The translations under genes were made by a program, and so were the position numbers. Under the pieces are notes generated by a model. That model was not told the DNA's origin. It saw nothing but the letters and a program-made list of their open reading frames with translations, and did not search any database. Shown one piece after another: positions 33,930-44,108 of a DNA stretch of 64,000 nt. This DNA is from DMER64 sp964554535 (GTDB lineage Bacteria > Bacteroidota > Bacteroidia > Bacteroidales > UBA932): the NCBI GenBank assembly GCA_964554535.1, contig CAZKPB010000001.1, positions 181,048 through 245,047 on the forward strand. Direction: 5' to 3'. The first letter of the stretch is position 1. Each line of letters begins with the position of its first letter.

Positions 33930-36508
33930 CCTTTCCAGCCTATTTTACGTTTTAGCTCACGGAGGGCATCAAACGCCTCCAAAGGAGTAAGTTTATTAAT
34001 ATCAATGGTTTCTATATCCATGCGGAGCGACTGCAGCAACGGGTCTTCCAAAAAGAAAGACAGTTGCCGGGGATTCTGGGCCGAGGGGGGTACCTCTTTT
34101 TCCGCTTCCAGACGTTTGAGCACATCTTGTGCCGTTGTGAGCACGCGCCGGGGCATGCCGGCCATGGCGGCCACGTGGATGCCAAAACTGTGAGCCACTC
34201 CGCCGGGAACCATTTTGCGCAGGAAGAGGACTTTCTGGTCGCTTTCCTTGACGGCTATGTGGAAGTTCTTTACGCGCGGGTAGTCGTCACACATCCGGTT
34301 GAGCTCGTGGTAGTGGGTGGCAAACAGGGTCTTGGCGCGGGCCCCTTCTTTCTGATGCAGGTATTCCACTATGGCCCAGGCAATGGATATACCGTCGTAG
34401 GTGCTGGTACCTCGGCCAATCTCGTCAAACAACACCAGAGAATTGTCGGTGACATTGTTGAGGATGGCGGCACTTTCCAGCATTTCCACCATAAAGGTGG
34501 ACTCACCGCGGGCAATGTTGTCGCTGGCCCCCACGCGGGTGAACAATTTGTCCACAAGGCTTATTTGCGCCGCTTCTGCGGGCACAAAACTTCCCATCTG
34601 GGCCAACAGTACTATAAGACCCGTTTGGCGTAATAAAGCCGATTTCCCGGCCATATTGGGGCCGGTGAGAATGATGATCTGCTGGTCATACGGATCCAAC
34701 CGGACATTGTTGGGAATGTACTTTTCTCCGGGCGGCATAAGGGTCTCCAATACGGGATGGCGCCCTTTAGTGATTTGAATGCAACCGTCTTCTGTAATGT
34801 TTGGACAGCAGTAATTGTTTGCAGCCGCCAGGGTGGCCAGGGCGCACAGACAGTCTATACGAGCCACAACGGCCGCGTTCTGCTGGATGGTTCTTATATG
34901 TTGCTGCACCAGGGCCACCAGGGCGGCAAACGCCTCCTGCTCCAGAGACTGTATCTTTTCTTGAGCCCCAAGGATTTTTTCTTCGTATTCTTTCAGTTCC
35001 TGCGTGATGTAACGTTCTGCATTAACCAGCGTCTGCTTGCGGATCCACCCGGCCGGCACTTTGTCCTTGTGAGCGTTGCGTACTTCAATGTAGTAACCGA
35101 ATACGTTGTTGTAACTGATTTTCAAGGAAGAAATACCGGTATCCCGGGCCGCCTGCTGCTGCAGTTGCTGCAGGTATTCCTTACTGTGGGCCACAATGTC
35201 GCGCAACTCATCCAGACTGGGATTGCATCCGGCGCGGATAACGCCGCCTTTGGAAAGTTGCGCGGGAGGGGCTTCTGCAAGCGTGGCATCCAATACACGG
35301 GTGAGGTCCTCGCAATCGGTCAGTTGTTCTTCCCCTATTCCTCCACCGGTCCGGTGCAGGAGGGCGGTATTTTTGAGCCCTGTGCTCAACTGCTCCATTT
35401 CACGCGGGGTAATGCGGCCCACCGCGGCACGTGAGCTGATTCGCTCCAGGTCTCCTATCTGGGGCAGTATTTCCCGGTATCCGGCCCTGTGTTTGGTATT
35501 AAGCCAAAAAAAGGATACCACCCTCTGACGTTCCTCAATCTGTGCCTTGTCGCGCAAAGGCATCACCACCCACTGGCGCAGCAGGCGGGCTCCCATGGGC
35601 GTGGCCGTTTTGTCTATCACTTCTATGAGACTGGCCCCCTCACCGGCCTTATCCCTGCCCGGGAAAAGTTCCAGGTTGCGGATGCTGTATTTGTCTATCC
35701 ACATATACTCGCTGCGGTCTATACGCTGCAACGTGCACAAATGGTCGTACCGGGTATGCTGAGTCTGCTCCATATAGAACAGCGCCGCCCCCACGGCCGA
35801 CAGGGCGGGCCCCATGGTTTCCACCCCGTAACCGCGCAATGTATCCACTCCAAAATGGTCTTTCACCTTCTCAATGGCAGCCGCAGGTACAAAAGCCCAG
35901 TCGTCAATGGAAGACACACACAACTGGGTCCCAAAAACTGTTTTCCAGTACTTCTCGGCACTGCGGGCCACCAGCAGCTCGTTGGGCCGGTACTGGCCAA
36001 ACAGGCTGTCTATATACACGCGGTTTCCCTCGGCCAGTTTCACCGTGCCGGTGGATATGTCTATGAGCGCCAGGCCCGCAGAGGACTGCGGGTCCGTGTC
36101 GGGGGCATACAGGGAAGCCAGGAAGTTATTGACCGACGCGTCCAGTAGTTGGGGGTTATACGATACTCCGGGAGTCACTACCTCGGTGACGCCTCTCTTG
36201 ACTAATTTCTTGGTCATTTTGGGGTCTTCCAACTGGTCGCAGACAGCCACCTTGTACCCGGCACGAACCAACTTGGGCAGATAAGTATCCAGCGCATGAT
36301 GGGGAAAACCCGCTAATTCCACGTCAGCCGCCATTCCGTTGGAACGGTGCGTGAGTACAATACCCAACGCCTTGGAGGACTTGACGGCGTCTTCCCCGTA
36401 CGTTTCATAAAAGTCCCCCACCCTCATAAGCAAAAGCGTTTCCGGGTAGGTTGCTTTTATGGCAAAGTACTGGTCCATTAAAGGGGTTTTAGTTTCTTGC
36501 GTGGCCAT
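33926..36508 (-). CDS. mutS: DNA mismatch repair protein MutS
   Basis: An 860-residue mismatch sensor. The mismatch-binding Phe-x-Glu motif is FYE in LLMRVGDFYETYGEDAV. Walker A is TGPNMAGKSALLRQ, Walker B is LVLFDEIGRGTSTYDG, and TLFATHYHEL follows. The ATG at 36508 (MATQETKTPLMDQY) is chosen because a TACCTTTG box ends six bases upstream. The gene start lies 20 bases inside the end of the endonuclease gene, so it may have both its own promoter and read-through. Confidence 0.96.
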   Translation of the reverse strand: MATQETKTPLMDQYFAIKATYPETLLLMRVGDFYETYGEDAVKSSKALGIVLTHRSNGMAADVELAGFPHHALDTYLPKLVRAGYKVAVCDQLEDPKMTKKLVKRGVTEVVTPGVSYNPQLLDASVNNFLASLYAPDTDPQSSAGLALIDISTGTVKLAEGNRVYIDSLFGQYRPNELLVARSAEKYWKTVFGTQLCVSSIDDWAFVPAAAIEKVKDHFGVDTLRGYGVETMGPALSAVGAALFYMEQTQHTRYDHLCTLQRIDRSEYMWIDKYSIRNLELFPGRDKAGEGASLIEVIDKTATPMGARLLRQWVVMPLRDKAQIEERQRVVSFFWLNTKHRAGYREILPQIGDLERISSRAAVGRITPREMEQLSTGLKNTALLHRTGGGIGEEQLTDCEDLTRVLDATLAEAPPAQLSKGGVIRAGCNPSLDELRDIVAHSKEYLQQLQQQAARDTGISSLKISYNNVFGYYIEVRNAHKDKVPAGWIRKQTLVNAERYITQELKEYEEKILGAQEKIQSLEQEAFAALVALVQQHIRTIQQNAAVVARIDCLCALATLAAANNYCCPNITEDGCIQITKGRHPVLETLMPPGEKYIPNNVRLDPYDQQIIILTGPNMAGKSALLRQTGLIVLLAQMGSFVPAEAAQISLVDKLFTRVGASDNIARGESTFMVEMLESAAILNNVTDNSLVLFDEIGRGTSTYDGISIAWAIVEYLHQKEGARAKTLFATHYHELNRMCDDYPRVKNFHIAVKESDQKVLFLRKMVPGGVAHSFGIHVAAMAGMPRRVLTTAQDVLKRLEAEKEVPPSAQNPRQLSFFLEDPLLQSLRMDIETIDINKLTPLEAFDALRELKRKIGWKG

Positions 36509-37433
36509 AACAAACAAAGGTAGTAAAAAATAACCTTATTGGCAGGTGGTCACTGATGCCACCCAGATAACGCGGCCCGGAATAGGTGCGCTTGGGCTTG
36601 TGCCCCAGATAGGAATCATCTTGTTCCAACAAAAAGGGATACTTTCCCACTTCTACCCGGACAAGGCGCCGCTGCAGCGCCCGGCTCACCAGAAACTGGT
36701 CCAGACATTCCCATCGGCCACGGTATTTATACGTGTCTCCGGCCGATACATTAACCACGCCGGGCCACGCCGCCACCGGCTGATTAAAGTCGCCCGTCAC
36801 CACCACCAGTGCCGCCGTGTCCGCCAGCAAAATACTGTCGGTTATACGCACAGCCGTTTCCCGCGCGACCTGCCGTTTCTTGGCCGAGTCCTTTCCTCCC
36901 CGCTGCGAAGGCCAATGGTTCACCAGCAGGTGCAGGGTGTCGGCCGAGACGGTGCAAACCCCCTTTACATACAGGATCTCCCTCGTGGCGAGGCGCGTGG
37001 AATCCTCGGTGAACAGTGCGTAAAAGGACGTGTGAAGCGGTTTGAAACGGTCCCTGCGGTACAGCAAAGCCACGTCAATACCGCGGGGGTCCGGACTGTC
37101 GCGGTGAATCAGCTTGTAATCATACGCCAGCAGCGGTGTCTGGTTGACAAGTTGCCAAAGGACAAAACGGTTTTCCACCTCGGCCAATCCCACAATTTCC
37201 GGGGCATCCATTGCTATGATGCTTTTGGCCAGTGCATTGCGTTTGGCAGTGAATTTCCCCCAGGTCCAGTGGTTGGTTCCATAGGGGGTAAACTCCGCAT
37301 CGGCGGCAAGCGTATCTTTAAAAGGATCAAAATAATTTTCCACATTCCAGAAAGAAACGGCTATTTGCAGCAGGCATCCCACAAGGCATATCATAGTGCA
37401 ATGTACACAGGTTGGTTCATTGGCAGACGTCAT
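36489..37433 (-). CDS. Endonuclease/exonuclease/phosphatase family protein, membrane-anchored
   Basis: A 314-residue protein of the EEP fold, which includes nucleases and phosphodiesterases. Motifs are SFWNVENYFDPF, VGLAEVENRFVLWQL (metal-binding Glu), DPRGIDVALLYRR, VVTGDFNQPV (catalytic Asp/Asn) and ISDHLPIRLFF (catalytic Asp-His). An N-terminal hydrophobic stretch (MICLVGCLLQIAV) looks like a signal or anchor. The start may be at 37433 or at an internal ATG at 37394. Codons further upstream run into ychF and are rejected. First gene before mutS. Confidence 0.87.
   Translation of the reverse strand: MTSANEPTCVHCTMICLVGCLLQIAVSFWNVENYFDPFKDTLAADAEFTPYGTNHWTWGKFTAKRNALAKSIIAMDAPEIVGLAEVENRFVLWQLVNQTPLLAYDYKLIHRDSPDPRGIDVALLYRRDRFKPLHTSFYALFTEDSTRLATREILYVKGVCTVSADTLHLLVNHWPSQRGGKDSAKKRQVARETAVRITDSILLADTAALVVVTGDFNQPVAAWPGVVNVSAGDTYKYRGRWECLDQFLVSRALQRRLVRVEVGKYPFLLEQDDSYLGHKPKRTYSGPRYLGGISDHLPIRLFFTTFVCYGHARN
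36515..36522 (-). promoter_or_regulatory. Internal -7 promoter element for mutS
   Basis: TACCTTTG on the minus strand, inside the end of the endonuclease gene and six bases before the mutS ATG; predicts a leaderless mutS mRNA. Confidence 0.5.
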
Positions 37434-37448
37434 TTCGTAAAAAGTTAG

Positions 37449-37456
37449 TATTTTTG
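37449..37456 (+). promoter_or_regulatory. -7 promoter element for ychF
   Basis: TATTTTTG matches TAnnTTTG and lies 26 bases before the ychF ATG at 37483. Confidence 0.5.
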
Positions 37457-37482
37457 CCGTTTCTGGTAATAAAGACAATATT

Positions 37483-38586
37483 ATGGCATTGAAATGTGGT
37501 ATTGTGGGGTTGCCCAATGTAGGAAAGTCCACCCTTTTTAACTGTATCAGTTCGGGAAAGGCCCAGGCGGCCAATTTCCCGTTCTGCACCATTGAACCCA
37601 ATATCGGTTCTACGCAGGTTCCCGATGATCGGCTGCAAAAACTGGCAGACATTGTACACCCGGGGCGCATAGTCCCCGCGAGTGTGGAGATTGTGGACAT
37701 TGCCGGCCTGGTGAAAGGCGCCAGCAAGGGAGAAGGTCTGGGCAATCAGTTTTTGGCCAACATCCGCGAGACGGACGCCATCCTGCATGTATTGCGCTGC
37801 TTTGACGACCCCAATGTGGTACACGTGGACGGCAGCGTAGACCCCGTCCGAGACAAGGAAATCATTGACACCGAGCTGCAACTCAAGGATCTAGAAGCCG
37901 TAGAAAGCCGCGTATCAAAGGTACAGAAACAAGCGGTCACCGGTGGGGACAAGACCGCCAAAAAATTCCTGGAGTTGCTGTTGCGCTACCAGGAAGTGTT
38001 GCGGCAGGGGAAAAACGCCCGTTGCGTGACATTACAGAATGCCGAGGAGGAAAAGATGGCCAAAGAACTGTTCCTGCTCACCAACAAACCGGTGCTGTAT
38101 GTCTGTAATGTGGACGAGGCGTCCGCCCTTAACGGGAACGAATATACCCGCCGGGTAGCCGCCGCACTGGAAGCCGAAGGAGCACGCTACCTTGTGGTAG
38201 CCGCCAAAATAGAATCTGAAATAGCCGAACTGGAAAGTTACGAAGAAAGGGAAATGTTTCTGCTGGAACTGGGACTGGAAGAATCGGGCGTAAGCCGTCT
38301 GATAAAAGCCGCTTTCCGCCTGCTGCGACTGGAAACTTATTTCACCGCCGGTCCCATGGAAGTGAAAGCCTGGACTTATGTGCAAGGGACAAAGGCCCCC
38401 CAGGCGGCCGGCATCATCCACTCCGACTTTGAACACGGTTTTATACGAGCCGAGGTCATCAAATACAAAGATTACCTTGCCTGCGGGTCGGAAGCCGCCT
38501 GCCGCGAAGCCGGCAAGATGGGCATAGAAGGTAAAGATTACGTGGTACAGGACGGAGATATAATGCATTTTCTGTTCAGCCGGTAA
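37483..38586 (+). CDS. ychF: Ribosome-binding ATPase YchF
   Basis: A 367-residue Obg-related P-loop protein. GLPNVGKSTLFN is the Walker A, DIAGLVKGASKGEGLGNQFL the G3 region, and NVDE replaces the guanine-specific NKxD, which explains the ATP preference. The C-terminus carries the TGS domain (WTYVQGTKAPQAAGIIHSDF). Involved in translation and stress responses. It is followed by a strong bidirectional terminator. Confidence 0.95.
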   Translation: MALKCGIVGLPNVGKSTLFNCISSGKAQAANFPFCTIEPNIGSTQVPDDRLQKLADIVHPGRIVPASVEIVDIAGLVKGASKGEGLGNQFLANIRETDAILHVLRCFDDPNVVHVDGSVDPVRDKEIIDTELQLKDLEAVESRVSKVQKQAVTGGDKTAKKFLELLLRYQEVLRQGKNARCVTLQNAEEEKMAKELFLLTNKPVLYVCNVDEASALNGNEYTRRVAAALEAEGARYLVVAAKIESEIAELESYEEREMFLLELGLEESGVSRLIKAAFRLLRLETYFTAGPMEVKAWTYVQGTKAPQAAGIIHSDFEHGFIRAEVIKYKDYLACGSEAACREAGKMGIEGKDYVVQDGDIMHFLFSR

Positions 38587-38612
38587 CCGGCGCGTGCAGG
38601 GACGGCAAAAAG

Positions 38613-38648
38613 AAGACCCCCAAAGGCATACGCTTTTGGGGGTCTTTT
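38613..38648. terminator. Bidirectional terminator between ychF and ppiD
   Basis: AAGACCCCCAAA-10 nt-TTTGGGGGTCTT is a 12-bp stem with T-rich flanks on both sides (TTTT on the plus strand, TCTTCTTTTT on the minus strand). It serves the two convergent units. Confidence 0.9.
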
Positions 38649-38669
38649 ATGGCCGGGGGTCAACCTTGG

Positions 38670-40769
38670 CTAAAAGAATTTGGCGCGATGGTCGGTGATC
38701 TCGGCAGCAGTTTCCAAAACGGTGGGAACCATCTGAATCTGTACGCTGGAATTGTTGAAAGCGTGCTGCTTGGCATCCGCCTCGGTGTAATAGGCACCGT
38801 CATTACGAGCCTCTACCTGAAATACGTACACGCCTATCTGACCTTTTACGGGACCGCAAAGTTTCTGTTCCGGAGCATTCACCACGGCACCGACAAACAG
38901 AGGATCGGTCTGCTGTGTGGTGGCAAAGGCTACACCGGTTTGAGAAGTAACGGTATTTCCGGTGGCTTCTGCCCAGGCATCCAAAGTAGTATACTGAGCC
39001 ACTTGTTCTTTCAACTGATTGTATAAGTTGTCCATTTTCTTGTCAACGGTAAGCTGGGCTTCAATTTCAGCTCTCATTTCCGCTACTGTGGGAACACCTT
39101 CCGCATGCTGACCGGTTAGGGTTACCACAAAGAAGTATTTGTTGTCTACAGCAAATACGGGAGAAACGTTTCCTGTCTTGGTTTTCTTGTCAAAAGCCCA
39201 ACGGGTGATTTCACGCATATTTTCATAACCTGAAATAGTTTTGGCATCTTCGGTTACAGACATTGCGGGAACCGTATGCCAATTGTTCTGGGATGCCACC
39301 TCGTTGAAAGCCGCGTAATCTTTGGCGGAAGTGGAAAGGGTATTGGCCAGTGCATAAACGGTCTGGTAGGTTTCCTTTCCGGCAACGGCTTCTTTTACCA
39401 GAACGGCAAGTTGTACCTTATGGAGAGGTCTGGTGCGTTCGCTTACGGTTACAATATGAACCCCGTATTGGGTTTCAATCACGTAGGGTTTATTAAGAGG
39501 GGCATCAAAAACGGATTCCATACCGGGCACATAGGCCGCCTGTACAAACCAGCCAATCTGACCGACAGGCATATTGGGATTCTGGTCGGCAGAGAACTGG
39601 AGGGCAAACTCGGTGAAGCGGTTGGGGTCTTTTGCCAGAAGTCCCATAAGACTGTCCGCCAGGGCGTGTCCCTGTTCGGGAGTTTCACGCTGAATGAGGA
39701 TATGGTTTACAAATACGGAGTCGGGCATTTCTTTGGTATCGGCAATACGGGCTGCGCGGAAGAAATTGCCATCCTGGTATACGGGAAGCACGTCTTTTGT
39801 TGTGGCGGCAAAGGCAAAACTGTCCAATACGGCGGACAGGGAGGCTAGTTCACCCTGTTTGTAATAATAAGTGTCAAGAGGCTGGTCTGAATTGCGGGCC
39901 AGGAACTGGCGCAGGTTAGAAGTTTCTGCAAATTCGGGAAATACCTTGTTGATGTCTTCTTCTGCCAGATTGAGATCGTTTACTGAAGGTTCAATGGGGA
40001 ACACCACGTATTCCAAGTCACGTGAAGCCTTCTGGGTATACAGATGTTTGTGGGCTTCATAGTAATCCTTGATTTCCTTTTCAGAAACGGTAATGGTCGA
40101 ATCCACACCAAAGTTGATGGGAACCAGAGCAAAACGCACGTCTGCAGTCTGGTTGTTTTCCTCCATGTTTCTGCGGATTTCTACCGGAGTGGCTACACCG
40201 CTCTTGGCCAGTAACGCGGCATATTTGGTGAATATGCGGTCGGTCTCAATATTATCCTGCAGGTAGGCCCAATATTGTGCGGCAATACCTTCTTTGTCGG
40301 CCAGATTATTCTGGACAAACGAGGCCAACTTGCTACGGTCAAAGGTGCCGTCATCAGAAAGAAAAAGGGCGTCTTGCATCAATACGGGAGAAATGTCCTT
40401 GCCCTGAGTCATATCATACATCTCGTCCGTTCCCAGCTGGATACCCGCTTTGTTTATGGCCGGCATATAGACAAGGTTCTTGAGGAAAGACTGCCAGGTA
40501 CCCTGGTTGACGGTTTCCTGACCGTTCTCATCCAGGGAGGAAGTCCCTGCCAACGCCTGGTGAAGGTTGGTGTAATATTCTAATTTTTTACTATACTCCA
40601 TATACGTTATATCCTGTCCGTTCATTTGAGCCACGTCATTTTTTGACGAGAACATGGACATAGCCGACTGTAAAGTAGTGGGGTCAATAATAAAAGATAG
40701 TAAAGCAATTGCAATGAGTACGGTAATAAAAATACCCATTTGTACTCTAATCTTTTCCAGAACTGCCAT
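38670..40769 (-). CDS. ppiD: Membrane-anchored peptidyl-prolyl isomerase, PpiD/SurA family
   Basis: A 699-residue periplasmic folding factor. One N-terminal transmembrane helix (IFITVLIAIALLSFIIDP, about 12-30) is followed by a SurA-like chaperone region (MNGQDITYMEYSKKLEYY). A parvulin domain sits at about 355-445 (VNHILIQRETPEQGHALADS, then VGQIGWFVQ and YGVHIVTVSER). The rest is helical chaperone. The length matches PpiD proteins of Bacteroidetes. It is the last gene of the ruvB-to-ppiD series, 46 bases after lptC. Confidence 0.9.
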   Translation of the reverse strand: MAVLEKIRVQMGIFITVLIAIALLSFIIDPTTLQSAMSMFSSKNDVAQMNGQDITYMEYSKKLEYYTNLHQALAGTSSLDENGQETVNQGTWQSFLKNLVYMPAINKAGIQLGTDEMYDMTQGKDISPVLMQDALFLSDDGTFDRSKLASFVQNNLADKEGIAAQYWAYLQDNIETDRIFTKYAALLAKSGVATPVEIRRNMEENNQTADVRFALVPINFGVDSTITVSEKEIKDYYEAHKHLYTQKASRDLEYVVFPIEPSVNDLNLAEEDINKVFPEFAETSNLRQFLARNSDQPLDTYYYKQGELASLSAVLDSFAFAATTKDVLPVYQDGNFFRAARIADTKEMPDSVFVNHILIQRETPEQGHALADSLMGLLAKDPNRFTEFALQFSADQNPNMPVGQIGWFVQAAYVPGMESVFDAPLNKPYVIETQYGVHIVTVSERTRPLHKVQLAVLVKEAVAGKETYQTVYALANTLSTSAKDYAAFNEVASQNNWHTVPAMSVTEDAKTISGYENMREITRWAFDKKTKTGNVSPVFAVDNKYFFVVTLTGQHAEGVPTVAEMRAEIEAQLTVDKKMDNLYNQLKEQVAQYTTLDAWAEATGNTVTSQTGVAFATTQQTDPLFVGAVVNAPEQKLCGPVKGQIGVYVFQVEARNDGAYYTEADAKQHAFNNSSVQIQMVPTVLETAAEITDHRAKFF

Positions 40770-40815
40770 CTTGATTAAATTTATGTTTTATATTAGGGCG
40801 CGAAGATAATTCTTT

Positions 40816-41406
40816 TTATTCATTAGACAAAGTATCTCTTTGAATGTAACCATATGAATCGAAAGGTTGAAGGATTTTGGCATTGGCGGCCCGTTCGTCG
40901 GACTCCATACCGTACCCCTGTGCATAAAAATCGGGAGACACCATTTTCACAAAGCTATGCGTATAGATTTTCTGCGTTTTCTGGTTCCAGAAAAGGGTAT
41001 CCGTATCCATCCGCTCGCTCTTGGTCATATTAATAATGACTACATGGCCGTATGCCGCCCAGACGGAAGTGTCGCCGGTATGATGTATGGCCTTGTCTGC
41101 CGTAATCACCGTCTCCAGTTCGCCGGAGGCATTGTATCCTTCTACCCGGAAAGAAGTGGGAAAAATATCGTAAGGATCTGACCCTCTTGTGTATTTCTGC
41201 ATAAGGGGAGCCATCATTTTGCCTTGAATCACGCCGCTTTCTATTTGCCAGGCAACCATATTTTCTACGGTCTGCGTGGGAATACTATCCAGATTTTCCA
41301 ATGATTCCACCATATCCACGCGGTTCTTGCATGAGAAAAAGAGGGTAGCAATAACACAAGTTATTGCTACCGCTCCCATTTTACAGAATCCGCTGGCGCG
41401 AATCAT
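40816..41406 (-). CDS. lptC: LPS export protein LptC
   Basis: A 196-residue protein linking the inner-membrane LPS exporter to the periplasmic bridge. An N-terminal hydrophobic helix ends in the lipobox-like LFFSCKNR. The body is the LptC fold (SFRVEGYNASGELETVITAD, then WAAYGHVVIINMTKSER and FVKMVSPDFYAQGYGMESDE). The ATG at 41406 begins one base after the upstream stop. The frame is open further upstream but overlaps that gene. With lptE at 8.6 kb the window holds two of the Lpt components. Confidence 0.88.
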   Translation of the reverse strand: MIRASGFCKMGAVAITCVIATLFFSCKNRVDMVESLENLDSIPTQTVENMVAWQIESGVIQGKMMAPLMQKYTRGSDPYDIFPTSFRVEGYNASGELETVITADKAIHHTGDTSVWAAYGHVVIINMTKSERMDTDTLFWNQKTQKIYTHSFVKMVSPDFYAQGYGMESDERAANAKILQPFDSYGYIQRDTLSNE

Positions 41407-41407
41407 T

Positions 41408-42742
41408 TTATTTACGTGTTCTAACGGTAGTCGTGGCGGACATGCCGGGACAGTTGACCGTGTAGCTTGACCCGTCGGACAGGTCATACATAAAGGCTTC
41501 TTCAATGGAGGGGAAGTATTGGCGGTAAGTGCCAATCAGTTTGTCACATTCTTCCGCCAGGTCATCATCGGCCGATTTGGCACGTGAGAAATAATCCACG
41601 GCTACCCAGAAGTTGGCACGGGCGTCTATTTCGGAGTCACTGGTAGATTTGGAGTTGGCCCAGATATGACCCAGCAACAGATAGGCTTTGCCCTTGAGCT
41701 GTTCATCCAGTTCCATTGCCTTGCGGGCGGCTTCAGCCGCAGCGGGGCGGTTGTTCATCATCTTGAAGTAGAAGGTACCCATCTGCAAAAAGTAATCCGC
41801 GCGGGCCGCAACTTCGGCCGTCTCGTCGTTGGCTGCTTTCTGCAGGAAGTCCAGTGCGCTTTCGTTTTCACCCTTTGAAGAGTACAGGCGGTACAGATAA
41901 TAGGCCGAGTTGGCGGACGGTTCCTGTTTGTATAACGCTTCCACCGCTTTGAGGAACAGATCGGAAGTTTCACAACCGGCATTGGAAAGCAACTGTACTA
42001 CGCGTTTTACGTAAGTTACATTTTCGGCATTGCTGTCAAACTGAGGGCCAAACAAAGCCAAAAGGTTGTCGCAGTCGGCCACGCCGCTGATGGCAAAAAT
42101 GGTTTCAAAATTGGAACGGGCTTCCTGCAGGGCGTCGTCGTTTTCCGCTTTAGCCTTGACATCAAACAATTCCACCAGTTTTTCATAATCTTCAATGACA
42201 TTCTGAGCCTGCATGGCACCTTTCTTAAACAGTGCGGTGGCATATTGCATATTCAGTACCAGCAAACCGGGGTCTGCACTTTCTCCACAGAAATCAATCG
42301 CTTGTTTGACGGCATCGTAAACACGTTGTTCGTCATCCTTACAGAACGAAGAAATATCATAAGCCCTATAGGTATACGCGCTGGCCACTGCCTTGCTGGT
42401 GGGGAATTTTTCAATACGGATATCGTACATCATAATCAGAGAATCTACCAGTGCTTTGCGGGTTGCCGCATCGGTAGTCTGGTTGATCATGAACTTAAGA
42501 ATATTCTGCCCGTCCTGATACAAACTCTGGGTTACACCGATGGGACATCCTTTTACGGCACCACGCCAAGAAGGAATTGCTTCCCTGATGTTTCCGTTTT
42601 TGTAGTATTCTTTATAAAATGATAAATATTTTATACACTCAATACTATCTTCCGGAGTTGCCCCGTATTTTCCCGCCTGAGCGTAACTTTGGCCTGTTAT
42701 TGCAAACATCGCCAACACCAAAAGGATACCAATTTTTTTCAT
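41408..42742 (-). CDS. Exported TPR-repeat protein
   Basis: A 444-residue periplasmic protein with a clean signal peptide (ending SYAQ, about residue 22). The rest is alpha-helical TPR-like repeats, for example AVASAYTYRAYDI, PSANSAYYLYRLYSSKGENE and AEVAARADYFLQMGTFYF. I know similar genes next to lptC in other Bacteroidales but not their function. A scaffold role in envelope assembly is a guess. Adjacent to the OM barrel gene on one side and lptC on the other. Confidence 0.8.
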   Translation of the reverse strand: MKKIGILLVLAMFAITGQSYAQAGKYGATPEDSIECIKYLSFYKEYYKNGNIREAIPSWRGAVKGCPIGVTQSLYQDGQNILKFMINQTTDAATRKALVDSLIMMYDIRIEKFPTSKAVASAYTYRAYDISSFCKDDEQRVYDAVKQAIDFCGESADPGLLVLNMQYATALFKKGAMQAQNVIEDYEKLVELFDVKAKAENDDALQEARSNFETIFAISGVADCDNLLALFGPQFDSNAENVTYVKRVVQLLSNAGCETSDLFLKAVEALYKQEPSANSAYYLYRLYSSKGENESALDFLQKAANDETAEVAARADYFLQMGTFYFKMMNNRPAAAEAARKAMELDEQLKGKAYLLLGHIWANSKSTSDSEIDARANFWVAVDYFSRAKSADDDLAEECDKLIGTYRQYFPSIEEAFMYDLSDGSSYTVNCPGMSATTTVRTRK

Positions 42743-42790
42743 CTCTTTTTTTACTTATAATAGATAAAGTTAATAATAATTAGGTTCTTA

Positions 42791-44095
42791 TTAATCGTAC
42801 CGTTGCTTGAGGAACCAAACGTCCTGGAGACTGAAATTAAAAATGAACATAAGGTAGCGCTCCCGGGTCATATTGTTTTTGATACTGCCGCGTTCTCCGG
42901 CATCGACCGTCACACTTATGGAATTATACCAGCGGTATACCGGAATGGAGAAACCCAGCGTGACTCCTCGGGTGTTGACGGGATTCCCGTTAAACGCCAT
43001 ATAGGATTGTTCGTAATAGGCACCCAGCCTGTAGGTCCAGCGACGCAAAAAATATCGTACGCTGTAACGGTCCGGGGTAATTTCAAAGCCTGCTTTAATC
43101 TGACGGCTCAGGGAAGAGGTGAAGTTTACACCGGGAGTAGGAAGGAAAGAGGCTTTGGACCAGTCAGATTGAGTGTAATCCACTCCGAACATCCATTTTT
43201 CCGTGCGGCGCAGGGAGGCTCCCACAGACCATTCGGAAGGAATACCCATATGCGCTCCGGAAGTAATGTCTGAATAAACAGTATCCACCAGAGATGAATG
43301 GGCATAACGTGTGGTTTCCCCTTTGAGTTGGGATCCCAACTGGTAGGTGGCTCCAAGGGTGAGTTCGGTCCCCGTCCCAAGTCTGCCGGAATACTGTACT
43401 CCCGCTTGTCCTCCAAAAGAGTTGATAACCACATCATAACCCGATGATAAAGTGGCGTACGTAGAAGACTGTGTCATTGGAACCGATTTGGTACTGCGCT
43501 CTATATTACCAAAATAATACATTCCCTGAAGGCCAACTGAAAAATGTTTCCAAAATGTGGCCGAGTAGGCGGCAAACAATTGGTTGATACTTCCCTGTCC
43601 GTAATAGTAATACCTCCAGGAACCCATAGTGGCAAGGATGTCTTCTCTGGTTTCATCGGCAACAAATTTGTAACCCACATTGCTGTAAGGAACAAAACCT
43701 ATCTGCATAGCGGATGTTTTCCAAACGGGGAACGACATGACTATATGGTGCATATTGCACATATTGAAGGCAGAAGAAGAAGTGGCATCCGCACTGAACA
43801 CATTGTTCTGCATCAAGCCAAAATCTATCATGAATGCCAGAGTGTCGTGAGCGGAAACCGCCGCCGGATTAAGGTAATTAATAAAACGATTGTCCCGCAC
43901 CCCTACGCCAATGCCACCCATTGAACGGTTATAAGCCGTGCCGGGACGTGCCAAATCGCCCAAGCCGAACATAGAATACGGAGTATACGTGCCTAAAGCG
44001 TCCAGGGTCTGAGCCCTTGAAACGGTTGTGCTGCAAAGGATACAGCCAACGGCAATGAAAAATGAAAGTATACCCGATTTAAACATAGCTTGCAA
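42791..44095 (-). CDS. Outer-membrane beta-barrel protein
   Basis: A 434-residue exported protein. The signal ends near VSRAQ. The mature start TPYSMFGLGDLARPGTAYN and NYLNPAAVSA resembles FadL/PorV-like barrels of Bacteroidetes. Alternating hydrophobic strands with aromatic ends run to the C-terminus, which ends in a barrel-type strand (MFIFNFSLQDVWFLKQRYD). It lies between mfd and the TPR gene. Function is unknown; a barrel at this position recurs in Bacteroidales. Confidence 0.8.
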   Translation of the reverse strand: MQAMFKSGILSFFIAVGCILCSTTVSRAQTLDALGTYTPYSMFGLGDLARPGTAYNRSMGGIGVGVRDNRFINYLNPAAVSAHDTLAFMIDFGLMQNNVFSADATSSSAFNMCNMHHIVMSFPVWKTSAMQIGFVPYSNVGYKFVADETREDILATMGSWRYYYYGQGSINQLFAAYSATFWKHFSVGLQGMYYFGNIERSTKSVPMTQSSTYATLSSGYDVVINSFGGQAGVQYSGRLGTGTELTLGATYQLGSQLKGETTRYAHSSLVDTVYSDITSGAHMGIPSEWSVGASLRRTEKWMFGVDYTQSDWSKASFLPTPGVNFTSSLSRQIKAGFEITPDRYSVRYFLRRWTYRLGAYYEQSYMAFNGNPVNTRGVTLGFSIPVYRWYNSISVTVDAGERGSIKNNMTRERYLMFIFNFSLQDVWFLKQRYD

Positions 44096-44108
44096 ATTTC
44101 GTACTTTT